A DNA stretch of 64,000 bases from Pseudomonadota bacterium (lineage in GTDB: Bacteria > Bdellovibrionota > UBA1018). The notes below the pieces were generated by a model. The model was not told the DNA's origin and made no database searches. It was given only the letters and a program-made list of their open reading frames with translations. Below are positions 53,740 through 62,654 of the stretch, in pieces. Location: positions 124,001-188,000 of the forward strand of contig JAIXQO010000002.1 in assembly GCA_027485695.1 (NCBI GenBank), read 5' to 3'. Both the position numbers and the translations under genes were made by a program. The stretch's first letter is position 1; each line of letters begins with the position of its first letter.

Positions 53740-55086
53740 ATGAAATCTACCCTCTGCTCCATCCTTTTTCTCGCCTGCGGCCTTTTTACTTCAGAAACGT
53801 TGGCCTCCAGTTTTGACCGTTCGTTTCCTACCCGGAACGATCACTTACGAGAACAGCTAGAAAACTCTCCGCATCGCCTATTACCGAAAAACAAGTATGT
53901 GTATTGGGCAGTGGATGCGGAATTTTTCTATATGACAGCGGGAAATTATGACCGAACTGACCTCAGATATCGCCCACTGAATCCGTATCACGGTGATGGG
54001 TACTGGATTGAAAACCGTCTCGAACTGATCCCGATCGAACAGGTTAGACTGAACCTCAAAACGGTTCCTTACTACGGAACCATGAGCTACGGATATGGTG
54101 CTGCGGCAAAATTTTTTCTCATTGCCGGCTTAACCTTCGAGGATCAAATCGGTGAGTCTTCCTGGAAATACCGACTCCGAGTGGTGGATTTAGGCATGCA
54201 GACTTTTGGGCTCGGAACGGTAGTCGAGGAACGCCCCATGAGTGGCGCATTCATGGAAGTCGAAACGGGCGACCTACGAATTCGTCAAACCGAAGACGGA
54301 ACAGGAACACTTCGAGTTTCGGGTGAGATGTACGATACACACGTGAGTTTTCAAGATGAAATCGCCTATGTCGGCTTACTTCACTATCAAAGGCAAAAAG
54401 GATTCTCCTATCGTTCGATGACAAATTTTTACGCGGGCAGCAGACTCTGGTTCCAACCCAGTTCAATTGCCGCTGGTTCAGAAAACGGGGCTAGCTCAGA
54501 TGGAAGCGGCGCTGTCGCTCGGGATTATTTAGGAGTAGAGGTGGTTAAAAACTCCTACAATTGGGCAGCCCTCGCCAAGGCGCGCTTTTCCAGCGGGAGA
54601 AACGACCGTGGTCGCTGGTCTTGGGTTCTCGAACCATCAATTCGCCACTATGGCGATGGTTTCGCTGGTGATCTTGCCCGCAATATTGAGCAGTCCTACA
54701 CGGGTTATGACCTTCAAGCCACGTCCTATACGAATGCCATCAATATTTTTCGACTGGATGACAACGTCACCGCGCCCGCACTCAGAACCTGGACTAGTTT
54801 TCGGTTGAATCGATGGAGTGATTTATTTGTCGACCAAGAGATCGGGAAATGGATGTTCAAAGATCGCGCAAATGAGTCCTACCATTTTTGGAATATCGGG
54901 ATGCGTTTCTATCCCATCCGAGAACGAAATGACTATTTTTCATTTTCTATGTCCAACAAACTGCTCACTGCATACAACCCGAGCACGTCCCAGTCGGTTC
55001 TCCCAGATCAAGCCGACGAAGAGGCCAATAAACCTCGTTTTGTCGAAAACACTCATTTCGTAGTGACGGTGCACGGATCATTCTGA
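53740..55086 (+). CDS. Exported outer-membrane-like beta-barrel protein
   Basis: 448 aa from the ATG at 53740 (an in-frame TTG at 53728 overlaps the nagZ stop). The signal peptide ends SETLAS. The rest is a series of amphipathic strands with aromatic girdles (YVYWAVDAEFFYMTAGNY, SWKYRLRVVDLGM, FWNIGMRFYPIRERNDYFSF) and closes with FVVTVHGSF, a terminal Phe typical of barrel proteins. The family is not recognised. It follows nagZ by 8 bp and may share its transcript. Base composition is somewhat more AT-rich than the preceding genes. Confidence 0.72.
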   Translation: MKSTLCSILFLACGLFTSETLASSFDRSFPTRNDHLREQLENSPHRLLPKNKYVYWAVDAEFFYMTAGNYDRTDLRYRPLNPYHGDGYWIENRLELIPIEQVRLNLKTVPYYGTMSYGYGAAAKFFLIAGLTFEDQIGESSWKYRLRVVDLGMQTFGLGTVVEERPMSGAFMEVETGDLRIRQTEDGTGTLRVSGEMYDTHVSFQDEIAYVGLLHYQRQKGFSYRSMTNFYAGSRLWFQPSSIAAGSENGASSDGSGAVARDYLGVEVVKNSYNWAALAKARFSSGRNDRGRWSWVLEPSIRHYGDGFAGDLARNIEQSYTGYDLQATSYTNAINIFRLDDNVTAPALRTWTSFRLNRWSDLFVDQEIGKWMFKDRANESYHFWNIGMRFYPIRERNDYFSFSMSNKLLTAYNPSTSQSVLPDQADEEANKPRFVENTHFVVTVHGSF

Positions 55087-55159
55087 GCGCGAGAAACAGT
55101 CCGTTTCTTAGGCCTCCGCCGTGGACCTGTTTCAAATTTATACATTTTTGGTAGTAAAT

Positions 55160-55188
55160 TTGACACCCGATTAAATCGAGCCTATATA
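55160..55188 (+). promoter_or_regulatory. Sigma-70-type promoter
   Basis: TTGACA, a 17-bp spacer and TATATA lie about 37 bp before the start codon at 55226. The -35 box is a perfect consensus match. Confidence 0.75.
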
Positions 55189-55225
55189 ACGCCCGACCAT
55201 CATCATTCCTGGACTTGAGGCTTAT

Positions 55226-55621
55226 ATGACTCGTTTTACTCCACTCGTTTTTTTGGCCGCGCTCTCCGTTCACGCTTCGGACGATCCGAAACCGACCTGC
55301 GAAATCCGTGGCACGAACGGTGCGCACAACTTAGCGATCGTCTATACATCGTCGATCTCGCTCGATGACTGCCTGATGCACGCACGTGAATTCGCCGTGA
55401 AGCCACTGACCGATGGCACCCGTATTCTTCACCCGAACAATACGGCCACGATCAAAACGTGGACGGGCGGATTCAAAAAAGTCGTCATCCTTTATGATTC
55501 TGTCGACGGCAAGAGCCGAACCGTTTGGAAGCGTGACCCTGGCGCTGCAGTGACGACCCGAGAGCGCGTTCCAGAGAACTTCTGGGACTGCTGGATGAAT
55601 GGCAACTGCATCTCGCGTTAG
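55226..55621 (+). CDS. Small exported protein of unknown function
   Basis: 131 aa with a signal peptide (MTRFTPLVFLAALSVHA) and GAGG 6 nt before the ATG. The mature part has four cysteines (PTCEIRG, DDCLMHA, DCWMNGNC), suggesting disulphides. No family is recognised. It is preceded by a consensus promoter and ends 7 bp from the convergent HAD gene. Confidence 0.7.
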   Translation: MTRFTPLVFLAALSVHASDDPKPTCEIRGTNGAHNLAIVYTSSISLDDCLMHAREFAVKPLTDGTRILHPNNTATIKTWTGGFKKVVILYDSVDGKSRTVWKRDPGAAVTTRERVPENFWDCWMNGNCISR

Positions 55622-55628
55622 TCGGTTT

Positions 55629-56435
55629 CTATAACTCGAGCAATCGGTCGGCGACGGACTTGAAACCGTCGCCCGATTCGAATTCGGCGATGTATTTGGG
55701 CGGGTGTTTCATCCGCTCCAGATAAGGCTCGACGTTCTTGACCCCGACCGAGTGACGGAAAAAATCAAACATCGGCTCGTCGTTCGGAGAATCTCCGAGG
55801 TAGATCCACTCTTCATTCACAAACGGCACGGGACGTGCCACTCCGGGCATCTGAGAGGCGAACCAGTGCTCGAGGCCTTTGCGCTTATTGAAATCCCCGT
55901 ACCAAGTGTTGACGTGAATGCTCGAGAGTTTCGCAACCGCCCCCTCGCTCTCGCAGAGCGCGAGTAGTGCGTCCACATCGGCTGATGGCCAGGCCGGTAC
56001 GTCCTCACAGATATCAATCGCCAGATCATTCTCACGAAACAACTGGTCGCTTGCGAATTTGGCGTGCGGGAATTTGGCTAAGATCTTGGCTTGGAGTGCA
56101 GCTTTCTTGGATGCGGCATTCAAGTCTGCACCCGGCGGGAGCATCGAACGCCGGCGTTTCTCACCGTCCAAGTAGTAAATGAATGCACCGTTTTCGCCGA
56201 CCACTGCATCCACGGGCCAGAAACGCGCAATGTGATCGCACCAACCCGCTGGGCGGCCTGTGACCGGAACCAAGAGGTAGCCTACATTCTTCAGGCGCCA
56301 GAGTGATTCGAACGCGGGGCTCGTGATCTTACCGTGAGAGGAGAACGTATCATCGATATCGAAACAGACACCGCGAATGCGTTTCAGAGTCGATTCAGGA
56401 ACGGAGGCGAACGGTACGGGTTTTTGAACGGTCAC
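55629..56435 (-). CDS. HAD-IIB family phosphatase
   Basis: 268 aa. Motif I is VCFDIDDTFSSHG (nucleophile Asp and +2 acid), motif II is VPVTGRPAGW, motif III is around KRKGLEHW, and motif IV is YLGDSPNDEPMFDFF. The cap inserted between motifs II and III puts it in class IIB (Cof/sucrose-phosphate phosphatase-like). It probably removes phosphate from a sugar phosphate. It overlaps the upstream CDF gene by ATGA. Confidence 0.9.
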   Translation of the reverse strand: MTVQKPVPFASVPESTLKRIRGVCFDIDDTFSSHGKITSPAFESLWRLKNVGYLLVPVTGRPAGWCDHIARFWPVDAVVGENGAFIYYLDGEKRRRSMLPPGADLNAASKKAALQAKILAKFPHAKFASDQLFRENDLAIDICEDVPAWPSADVDALLALCESEGAVAKLSSIHVNTWYGDFNKRKGLEHWFASQMPGVARPVPFVNEEWIYLGDSPNDEPMFDFFRHSVGVKNVEPYLERMKHPPKYIAEFESGDGFKSVADRLLEL

Positions 56436-57427
56436 TCAGGTTGTCGTCTGTGTTCGCAGACGCCTCCAATGGAACGAGAACAGGTAAACGGTTGATTGCG
56501 GTCTCGGATGCCGCACGGATCAGCGTGGACGGTCACTCGGGCACGTGGAAATTTTTTCTCCACTGCTTGTTCCATTTCGTCTCCGATCTCGTGCGCTTCT
56601 TCGACAGAAATTTTCCCGCAAGTCGTGAAATGAAATTCAATGTGCCGGCTGACACCACTTTTGCGGGTGCGCAAGTCGTGGATATCGATAATGCGCGAAG
56701 AAAATCGTTTGAGCGTCGCCTCGATGGCGGCGACCTCCGTATCCGGTAGACGTGAATCCGTGAGCTCTCCGATCGCAGCCCAGATCTGCGGACCAGAGAT
56801 GTAGAGGATATAGAGACCGATCAAGAATCCAATGAGCGGATCGATCCAAGCAGCACCCGTGAAATAGATCACGACGATTCCGATCGCTACACCGGCACTC
56901 GTCGCCGCGTCGGCGAGAAAATGGAGCGCGTTCACCTCAATCGCGCGACTCTCAGTCGCTCGAGCAGCGCCCCGATTGTGCAAATAGGCGATCACGCTGA
57001 CCGCTAGTGCAACGATCATGACACCGAACGCGAGCCAAGGCTGTTTCAAGGGCTCCGGGTTTTTCCAATGATCGTAGGCTTCGATGAAAATAAAGATCGA
57101 TGCCGGGACCAGGAGCAATGCCTCGAGCAAGGACGAGAGCGTCTCGATTTTACCATGCCCGAACGGATGCTCGCGATCGGCGGGCTTGATCGCTTCACGA
57201 ATTGTGAAAAACGCGACCGCGCTTGAGAGCAAATCCAGGGACGAGTGAATGCCTTCGGAGAGGACGCCCACCGAGGAAGTCAAATGGGCAACGAGGAATT
57301 TGCCCGCCGTCAGCCCAAGCGTCGTCCAAAGCGCGAAACTCGCCGCACGAAACCGCTGTTTCTCCTGAGATTCATCCGAGAGCTGCGACGGCGTCGCTGG
57401 TTCGGAACTCGGTTCAGTTCTAGTCAA
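56432..57427 (-). CDS. Cation diffusion facilitator (CDF) transporter
   Basis: 331 aa with a TTG start 8 bp inside the end of the upstream gene. Six transmembrane segments are visible. The metal site is formed by HSSLDLLSS in TM2 and HFLADAATS in TM5, the HxxxD pairs of Zn2+/Fe2+-type CDFs. The cytoplasmic domain has HDLRTRKSG, HIEFHF and VTVHADP. It exports a divalent metal such as Zn2+ or Fe2+ against H+. The C-terminus has two extra cysteines (PFTCSRSIGGVCEHRR). Confidence 0.93.
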   Translation of the reverse strand: MTRTEPSSEPATPSQLSDESQEKQRFRAASFALWTTLGLTAGKFLVAHLTSSVGVLSEGIHSSLDLLSSAVAFFTIREAIKPADREHPFGHGKIETLSSLLEALLLVPASIFIFIEAYDHWKNPEPLKQPWLAFGVMIVALAVSVIAYLHNRGAARATESRAIEVNALHFLADAATSAGVAIGIVVIYFTGAAWIDPLIGFLIGLYILYISGPQIWAAIGELTDSRLPDTEVAAIEATLKRFSSRIIDIHDLRTRKSGVSRHIEFHFTTCGKISVEEAHEIGDEMEQAVEKKFPRARVTVHADPCGIRDRNQPFTCSRSIGGVCEHRRQPE

Positions 57428-58046
57428 TCGAGAACACCGCCCCGCCGGAAACGTAAGTCTCAGCGTTTGTCAGATTTGCGCCGAGCTCACCGATGTAAGC
57501 GATCTGTGGATTCGAGCTCTTGAACTTGGCGCCTAAGACGAGTGTCGCGATCCAATCGGATCCGCCCGTTTTGAATTCCAGGCCCATCGGGAAGGCGACA
57601 AAAGGTTCGATCGAACCGCCGTTCGTGTTGTGAAACTCTTTGTGCAGATAAGGGATCACGGTCGGCTCAAACTGTCCGCGGCTCCCAGAATAACGGTAGT
57701 ACATCCCCTGCACGGCCACGCCGATGCCGGGCTGCTGGTCCACATCCGGGAAAAAATCAAACGTGTAGGCTCCACCTAAACGGAACTGACGCTCCCCGCC
57801 ACCAACCCCGGTCACCAGGTGCAAGTTCGAAAGAGTCGACAAACCTCGTTGATAGCGGACGTTCACGGCGATCCCGGTATCGTTCGAAAGGTTGAGCTCC
57901 GGCTCAACGCCGAGGGCGTTTTTCCCGGGGTTTAAGAAGTTTGGGATGCTAAAAACCCCTGCCTGCGCAGGATGAGCGAGCATTAAACCGAGAACCACTA
58001 AGGAAAAGAAACGTGAACGTGATGCAAAATGGGTGGTGAGTTTCAT
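57420..58046 (-). CDS. Exported outer-membrane-like protein
   Basis: 208 aa with a signal peptide ending AHPAQA. The mature part has amphipathic strands (LGVEPELNLSNDTGIAVNVR, HLVTGVGGGERQFRLGGAYT, GIGVAVQGMYYRYSGS, DWIATLVLGAKFK, YVSGGAVFSID), fitting a small beta barrel. It overlaps the CDF gene by 8 bp and is the first gene of an operon with the CDF transporter and HAD phosphatase. Function is unknown. Confidence 0.72.
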   Translation of the reverse strand: MKLTTHFASRSRFFSLVVLGLMLAHPAQAGVFSIPNFLNPGKNALGVEPELNLSNDTGIAVNVRYQRGLSTLSNLHLVTGVGGGERQFRLGGAYTFDFFPDVDQQPGIGVAVQGMYYRYSGSRGQFEPTVIPYLHKEFHNTNGGSIEPFVAFPMGLEFKTGGSDWIATLVLGAKFKSSNPQIAYIGELGANLTNAETYVSGGAVFSID

Positions 58047-58100
58047 CGTGAAAATCTCCTTTGATTTCAGAGTCTGCCGTCATTTTCCCTAAGTCAAGAA

Positions 58101-58129
58101 TTGACAGTCGAACCCACTTCGCCTATTCC
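58101..58129 (+). promoter_or_regulatory. Promoter for tRNA-His
   Basis: TTGACA, a 17-bp spacer and TATTCC lie 30 bp before the tRNA. The -35 box is perfect and the -10 box is weak. Confidence 0.55.
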
Positions 58130-58158
58130 TATTTCCTCATCGCTCGTCTGAATTTTGT

Positions 58159-58236
<78 letters not shown>

Positions 58237-58250
58237 TTTAAATCTGAAAT

Positions 58251-58289
58251 AAAAAAGGCTCTCGAATCGCAAGATTCAGAGCCTTTTTT
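58251..58289 (+). terminator. Terminator of tRNA-His
   Basis: AAAAAAGGCTC pairs with GAGCCTTTTTT, with an inner stem GAATC/GATTC around GCAA. A T-run completes it, 15 bp after the tRNA. Confidence 0.92.
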
Positions 58290-58696
58290 ATTTTCACGAT
58301 AGGTAGGGCCACCAAGGGGACTTGAAGCGAAGAAAACGTTCTGCGGGGAATCGCGGAAGCGATTTCGCGCAGAGAGGCGCGCAGGACGCGCGACTCAGTT
58401 TTCGGAGGGGAGCCGACAGCGCAAGCGCGGAAAAACGCCGCAGGCGTTTTAACGAGATGCGTGTCCGAGAGCCGATGGGATGCGAAGCAGACCGAGGACT
58501 CGGAGGGCATGAGCCGCAAGGCGAATGGGAGCGGCACGATGCCGCGAGTGTAGGCGGCCATGTGTGGCCAGGTAGAACTGTTCACGTGAACAGTGATTTG
58601 CATCGCTAGGTGCGCGGACGAACATGGTCACCCCATTTTCATTTTCACGATAGGTACGGCCACCAAAGACACTCATCTCGTTAAAACGCCGCAGGC
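58290..58696. repeat. Repeat-rich tract containing copies of the tRNA-His 3' end
   Basis: This part of the 587-bp gap 58237-58823 holds several repeats. A 16-nt piece of the tRNA T-arm (58214-58229) recurs inverted at 58311-58326. TGGTCACCCCATTT from the tRNA end (58226-58239) recurs directly at 58625-58638. A 26-nt block (58290-58315) recurs at 58641-58666 with one mismatch. CATCTCGTTAAAACGCC at 58674-58690 is an inverted copy of 58443-58459, next to a perfect 8-bp hairpin at 58432-58450. No gene is supported. The rest (58697-58823) shows nothing clear. Confidence 0.75.
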
Positions 58697-58823
58697 AAAC
58701 CAATCCATTCATTCAGCCTCTATTCAGTCACCTGGAGAAAGATCTTCCGACGTCCTTGAACCGTGGGACAAGAATGCGGATGATGAAGATGATCAAGAGA
58801 TACACGACGGAGCAACAGACCAG

Positions 58824-59882
58824 ATGATCACTCGACGCAATCTACGATTCTATATCCCGCTCTCAATAGGTGTAGGGACACTTTTGATCGCTGGACTCAT
58901 CGGCTGCTCAAGCCCACCTCGCTACCCGGAAAGCGACCACTACCATCAAGGTAAGTTCTCAAATCCTGTTCCAACCAAGAAGATGGGTTTTTTCGGCGTG
59001 GTCGGACATATTCTTTTCGGTCGTAACGGAAAATGGCAAAATCACTTATCAGTCGAAGAAACCTACAAAGACCCGTCGCCACTGAAAACGGGACAACTCG
59101 CAGTCACTTTCGTCGGACACGCCACCACTCTCATCCAAACAAAAAGCACTGCAATCCTCACTGATCCGGTCTGGTCGAATCGTGTCGGTCCATTCAGCTG
59201 GGCTGGTCCGATGCGCTCAAAACCTCCGGGAGTTCCGTTCGAGAATCTCCCAAAGATCGATCTCGTCGTCATCAGTCACAACCACTACGATCATTTAGAT
59301 CTACCTACCCTAAAGCAACTTTGGGAGAGAGATCATCCACATTTTGTAGTGCCACTTGGTGTCGCTGACCTTCTGCTTCGTGAAGGAATCCAATCCACAC
59401 AAGAGCTCGACTGGTGGCAGTCGATCAGATTCTCCGACGAACTTGAAATCGTCCTCACCCGCACTCAACACAATTCAGGTCGAGGAATTTTCGGCCGAGA
59501 CGAATCCCTCTGGGGTGGATACTTCATTCGAACGGATGGTCGGTCAGTCTATTTTGCGGGTGACACAGCTTATTCGGATCATTTCGAAGAGACTTACCGT
59601 CGACTAGGCCAAGTGGATGTCGCATTGATCCCCATCGGTGCTTATGAACCGAGAGAAACAATGAGTGCAAATCATCTGAACCCTGCCGAAGCGGTCAAGG
59701 CATTTACGGAACTTCGAGCAAAACTGGGCATCGGTATTCATTATGGAATGTTCCAACTCACGGCAGAGGACTTCGACGCTCCTCCGAGAGACCTCGCAGT
59801 CGCATTAAAAAATGCGGGTCTAAGCTCGGACGCCTTTTTAGCGGTCAAGGAAGGAAAAACGACTTTTTTCCCTCCAAAATAG
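58824..59882 (+). CDS. MBL-fold metal-dependent hydrolase, lipoprotein (UlaG/NAPE-PLD-like)
   Basis: 352 aa from the ATG at 58824; an in-frame extension into the repeat tract is unlikely. The N-terminal hydrophobic segment ends in lipobox LIGC. The metallo-beta-lactamase core has VTFVGHATTLIQT, the zinc motif HNHYDHLD, HNSGRG, FAGDTAY and a closing HYGMFQ. This matches UlaG- and NAPE-PLD-like hydrolases, which cut phosphodiester or lactone bonds. Location in the envelope suggests a lipid or cell-wall substrate. Confidence 0.85.
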   Translation: MITRRNLRFYIPLSIGVGTLLIAGLIGCSSPPRYPESDHYHQGKFSNPVPTKKMGFFGVVGHILFGRNGKWQNHLSVEETYKDPSPLKTGQLAVTFVGHATTLIQTKSTAILTDPVWSNRVGPFSWAGPMRSKPPGVPFENLPKIDLVVISHNHYDHLDLPTLKQLWERDHPHFVVPLGVADLLLREGIQSTQELDWWQSIRFSDELEIVLTRTQHNSGRGIFGRDESLWGGYFIRTDGRSVYFAGDTAYSDHFEETYRRLGQVDVALIPIGAYEPRETMSANHLNPAEAVKAFTELRAKLGIGIHYGMFQLTAEDFDAPPRDLAVALKNAGLSSDAFLAVKEGKTTFFPPK

Positions 59883-59995
59883 AACAAAGAAACCGATCAG
59901 CGCACTCCTCGCCCACTGATCATGATCCACGCTCACTAGGCAATGAGGTGTCAGCCCTATTTGTAAGTCGTTCGAGATTCCATTAAACTCGTCCT

Positions 59996-60958
59996 ATGTG
60001 CTATAGCGCCATGGTCAAAGCCGAAGTAAAAAAGCTCGGATTCGTCTACAAGGCTCGCGTTCAACTCGACATGTTCGAAGATCTCTACACACGGAAACTC
60101 GATGGCTCCGGTGAGAAGACTCTCAGAGCCATGGACCATTCGTTCTTGGAGAGCCCAAAGTCCATCCAAGAAAAACGAATCCGCGACCTGGTTCTCAAAT
60201 TTCAGGATTCCGAGATTAAGAAATCTAAAACGGAACTAAACACACAACAACTCAGACTCAGTCACGCTGAAAAAGCACTGATGGCCAAGACCACCAAGAA
60301 AGCACTAAATGACCAGCGTATCGCTACGAATAAAATCGAGCAGCTCACGCAGAAGATTGAGCGCCTAGAATCCAACGAACTGACTGAAAACGACTCCCGC
60401 ATTTATCCAGGCCTCTATTGCCCGCTGATCGTTCATGAACAGAATGAACGAGTGTTGCGACCGTTCCGCTACCAGCTTCGCCCCAAAGATCAAGACCTGA
60501 CATTCGATCGTCGTTTTGACGGCACTTACAATGCGAGACGCGACCGTTTGACAGAAGTGTTCTGGTGGAAACAGGTTTTCGGACGCAATCACGGTATTCT
60601 CGTCATCGAAGCATTCTACGAGAATGTGAAACGACACGATTTTGAAAACCGGGCACTCCGCAAAGGCGAGACCGAAGAAAATCTCATCCTCAAGTTTCAT
60701 CCACGCTCACTGAGAGAAATGACCGTGCCTTGCATTTTTGATTCAAACAACGCCCAAGACTACACGCTCCACTCTTTTGCACTGATCACGGATGAACCCA
60801 ATCCAGAGGTAGCAGCGGCTGGACATGACCGCACACCCATCATCATGAAAGCGGACTATCTGGACAACTGGCTCATACAAGAGAAGGATCTCTCAAAATA
60901 CGAGCAGATTTTTAACGATAAACAACCGACTTATTTTGAGCATGAGGTAGCGGCATGA
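59996..60958 (+). CDS. SRAP (HMCES/YedK)-domain protein with a helical insertion
   Basis: 320 aa. Cys2 (MCYS), Asn179 in TYNARRD, Glu205 in ILVIEAFYE and His277 in AGHDRTP match the catalytic set of SRAP proteins (Cys2, Asn75, Glu105, His160 in YedK). Those proteins crosslink to abasic sites in single-stranded DNA. Compared with YedK (about 222 aa) there is a charged helical insertion of about 80-100 residues (roughly 50-130). The initiator Met must be removed for Cys2 chemistry. Its stop overlaps the next gene by ATGA. Confidence 0.85.
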   Translation: MCYSAMVKAEVKKLGFVYKARVQLDMFEDLYTRKLDGSGEKTLRAMDHSFLESPKSIQEKRIRDLVLKFQDSEIKKSKTELNTQQLRLSHAEKALMAKTTKKALNDQRIATNKIEQLTQKIERLESNELTENDSRIYPGLYCPLIVHEQNERVLRPFRYQLRPKDQDLTFDRRFDGTYNARRDRLTEVFWWKQVFGRNHGILVIEAFYENVKRHDFENRALRKGETEENLILKFHPRSLREMTVPCIFDSNNAQDYTLHSFALITDEPNPEVAAAGHDRTPIIMKADYLDNWLIQEKDLSKYEQIFNDKQPTYFEHEVAA

Positions 60959-61491
60959 ACGCAAGCATCGTCCCTGCGGATCGTCGCTACGCAGAAATTT
61001 GGTACGAATGGCGACAGGATCCGGTAGCTAGGCAGTATAACCCATTCGCTCCATCGACCGTCGAGGCACTCCGTGAATTTCTCACAACGGTCAGCTCGGA
61101 CATTACTCAGTTTGAACAGGTAGACCGCTTCATCTGGTTTCTGGAGTCTAATCATGAAATCGTGGGGAACCTGAACCTCTACAACGTCAATAAGACCATG
61201 TTGACTGCAGAAATCGGCTACCTGATTTCTCCAGACGCACGGAGAAATGGATTCGCCACTTTTGGAGTTCGCACCCTCACTCAAATGTGTTTTCAAAAAA
61301 CTCCGCTACGCAAACTGATTGCTTACGTTCACGAAGACAATCTCCCCTCTAGACGCATCTTAGAGAAACTCGGTTACCGGGCCGAAGGGTTACTCCGAGA
61401 GCACTATCTCATCGATGGCAAGCCTGCGAACGAAGTGGTTTATGGGATACTCGCGAGGGAATGGATTCAGATGAACGAGCTAGCTACGTGA
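60955..61491 (+). CDS. GNAT-family acetyltransferase (RimJ/RimL-like)
   Basis: 178 aa. Motif A is AEIGYLISPDARRNGFATFG, the acetyl-CoA loop. AYVHEDNLPSRRILEKLGY is the typical RimJ/RimL block, and REHYLIDGKPANEVVYGIL closes the fold. It acetylates an amine, for example a protein N-terminus or a small molecule. It overlaps the SRAP gene by 4 nt, so the two are coupled. Confidence 0.88.
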   Translation: MNASIVPADRRYAEIWYEWRQDPVARQYNPFAPSTVEALREFLTTVSSDITQFEQVDRFIWFLESNHEIVGNLNLYNVNKTMLTAEIGYLISPDARRNGFATFGVRTLTQMCFQKTPLRKLIAYVHEDNLPSRRILEKLGYRAEGLLREHYLIDGKPANEVVYGILAREWIQMNELAT

Positions 61492-61943
61492 GTAAAAAGA
61501 CCCTTTCTAAAAAGCTTGATTCTGAAATGAATCCCGTTGAAAAGAGAGTTCTAGAAAACATCTTTAACTCAACGGGCCTAAGCCGCACGAAGCTTGGACT
61601 CAGATTTGATCGCGTGGCGCTTAGGCTCATTGACGAACTCCGAAATCATGTGGCGTCTGAAATTTCACTTCAGCGCACCGTCATCGTTACCGTCAGCGCC
61701 CCCATTCGCCTTCCCGGGGAAACGGCCGAGAAACTCAAACAGAAAATCTCCCTGCTCGCCTCGTCAGAAAACCAGTTTGTCGAAATTAAATCTCAGATGA
61801 ATGGCAATCGGGTGAGAATCAAATTAATCGAGCGGCATTCTCGGCGCTCGCCTCAGTTTATTGGCTTAGTTCACAATCAGACCTCGAGCGCAGCCGAGAT
61901 TCTGAACCTCGTGGAGACGCAAATGCGTCACCAAGATATCTAG
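61488..61943 (+). CDS. Small basic protein of unknown function
   Basis: 151 aa from GTG 61488, whose GTGA overlaps the GNAT stop. An alternative ATG at 61461 has AGGGA just upstream and gives 160 aa. The N-terminal part is basic (SKKTLSKKLD). The middle has a beta-rich, charged segment (RTVIVTVSAPIRLPGETAEK; FVEIKSQMNGNRVRIKLIER). No family is recognised. It is probably the third gene of the SRAP-GNAT unit. Confidence 0.55.
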   Translation: MSKKTLSKKLDSEMNPVEKRVLENIFNSTGLSRTKLGLRFDRVALRLIDELRNHVASEISLQRTVIVTVSAPIRLPGETAEKLKQKISLLASSENQFVEIKSQMNGNRVRIKLIERHSRRSPQFIGLVHNQTSSAAEILNLVETQMRHQDI

Positions 61944-61979
61944 AAGCAACTAGGACGAGCGCACTTTGAGCCCCTCTGC

Positions 61980-62513
61980 CTACTTCCTAAACCCACACCT
62001 CTCCTCACCACTGGTATTCGTTCCCGCACCGGCCAACTGCCCACTCTCCCCAAATCGTATTTCGCAGTAGTAGCTGGGAATAAAACCATCCGTCTTAAAC
62101 GTCACTTTCCAGTGGTCATACTCAGGCTCACTTGCTCGAACTGTTTTCTCACAGAGAGCAGTCGTACAACGCTCAAGCCCACTCGCGATCTCTCTTGCAC
62201 GAGTCTTGGCATCCATAAACACGACCCAAGCGGACCACTCCCATTTAACTTCTCGATTCCCGGCATTCGAATCTTTGAACGGACGTCGATGCAAGAGGTC
62301 GAGCCTCCTTTTTGCAAACTCCATCGCCTCCCTCGGCGAATCAACCGGCAGGGAGAGCGCGAAATCCTCTCTCACCACTTTTGCGGTATAGTGATGCTCG
62401 TCTCGAAGGCGCGACCACAGTCCGATCACCAGGCAAATCAACGACAAGAGGCCGATGATCAGGAGCCCCTTCTTTTTCTTAGGTTTGATCGGGGTTTTCG
62501 CTCTCTTCCGCAT
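61980..62513 (-). CDS. Membrane-anchored protein of unknown function
   Basis: 177 aa. A basic N-terminus (MRKRAKTPIKPKKKKG) is followed by one hydrophobic helix (LLIIGLLSLICLVIGLW), giving an inside-out orientation with a periplasmic domain. That domain has four cysteines (RCTTALC, YYCEIRF, EERCGFRK). No family is recognised. Confidence 0.65.
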   Translation of the reverse strand: MRKRAKTPIKPKKKKGLLIIGLLSLICLVIGLWSRLRDEHHYTAKVVREDFALSLPVDSPREAMEFAKRRLDLLHRRPFKDSNAGNREVKWEWSAWVVFMDAKTRAREIASGLERCTTALCEKTVRASEPEYDHWKVTFKTDGFIPSYYCEIRFGESGQLAGAGTNTSGEERCGFRK

Positions 62514-62654
62514 TTAGTATCTAGCCTCGACACGCGTCGCCTGCGTCAAGTGAACGTGAGTGAGGAGCGTCCATGGCGCGAACTTTTTATCCATCTTCTT
62601 AATTTAAGAGACAAACCCGTGCCCTCCAAGCTCAAACCCAGCGCTCGCGATTTT

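Noticed and set aside
58238-58603. 121-aa open frame antisense to the tRNA-His downstream tract
   Set aside because: It covers the tRNA terminator and repeats, and its sequence is explained by the inverted tRNA copy and hairpins.
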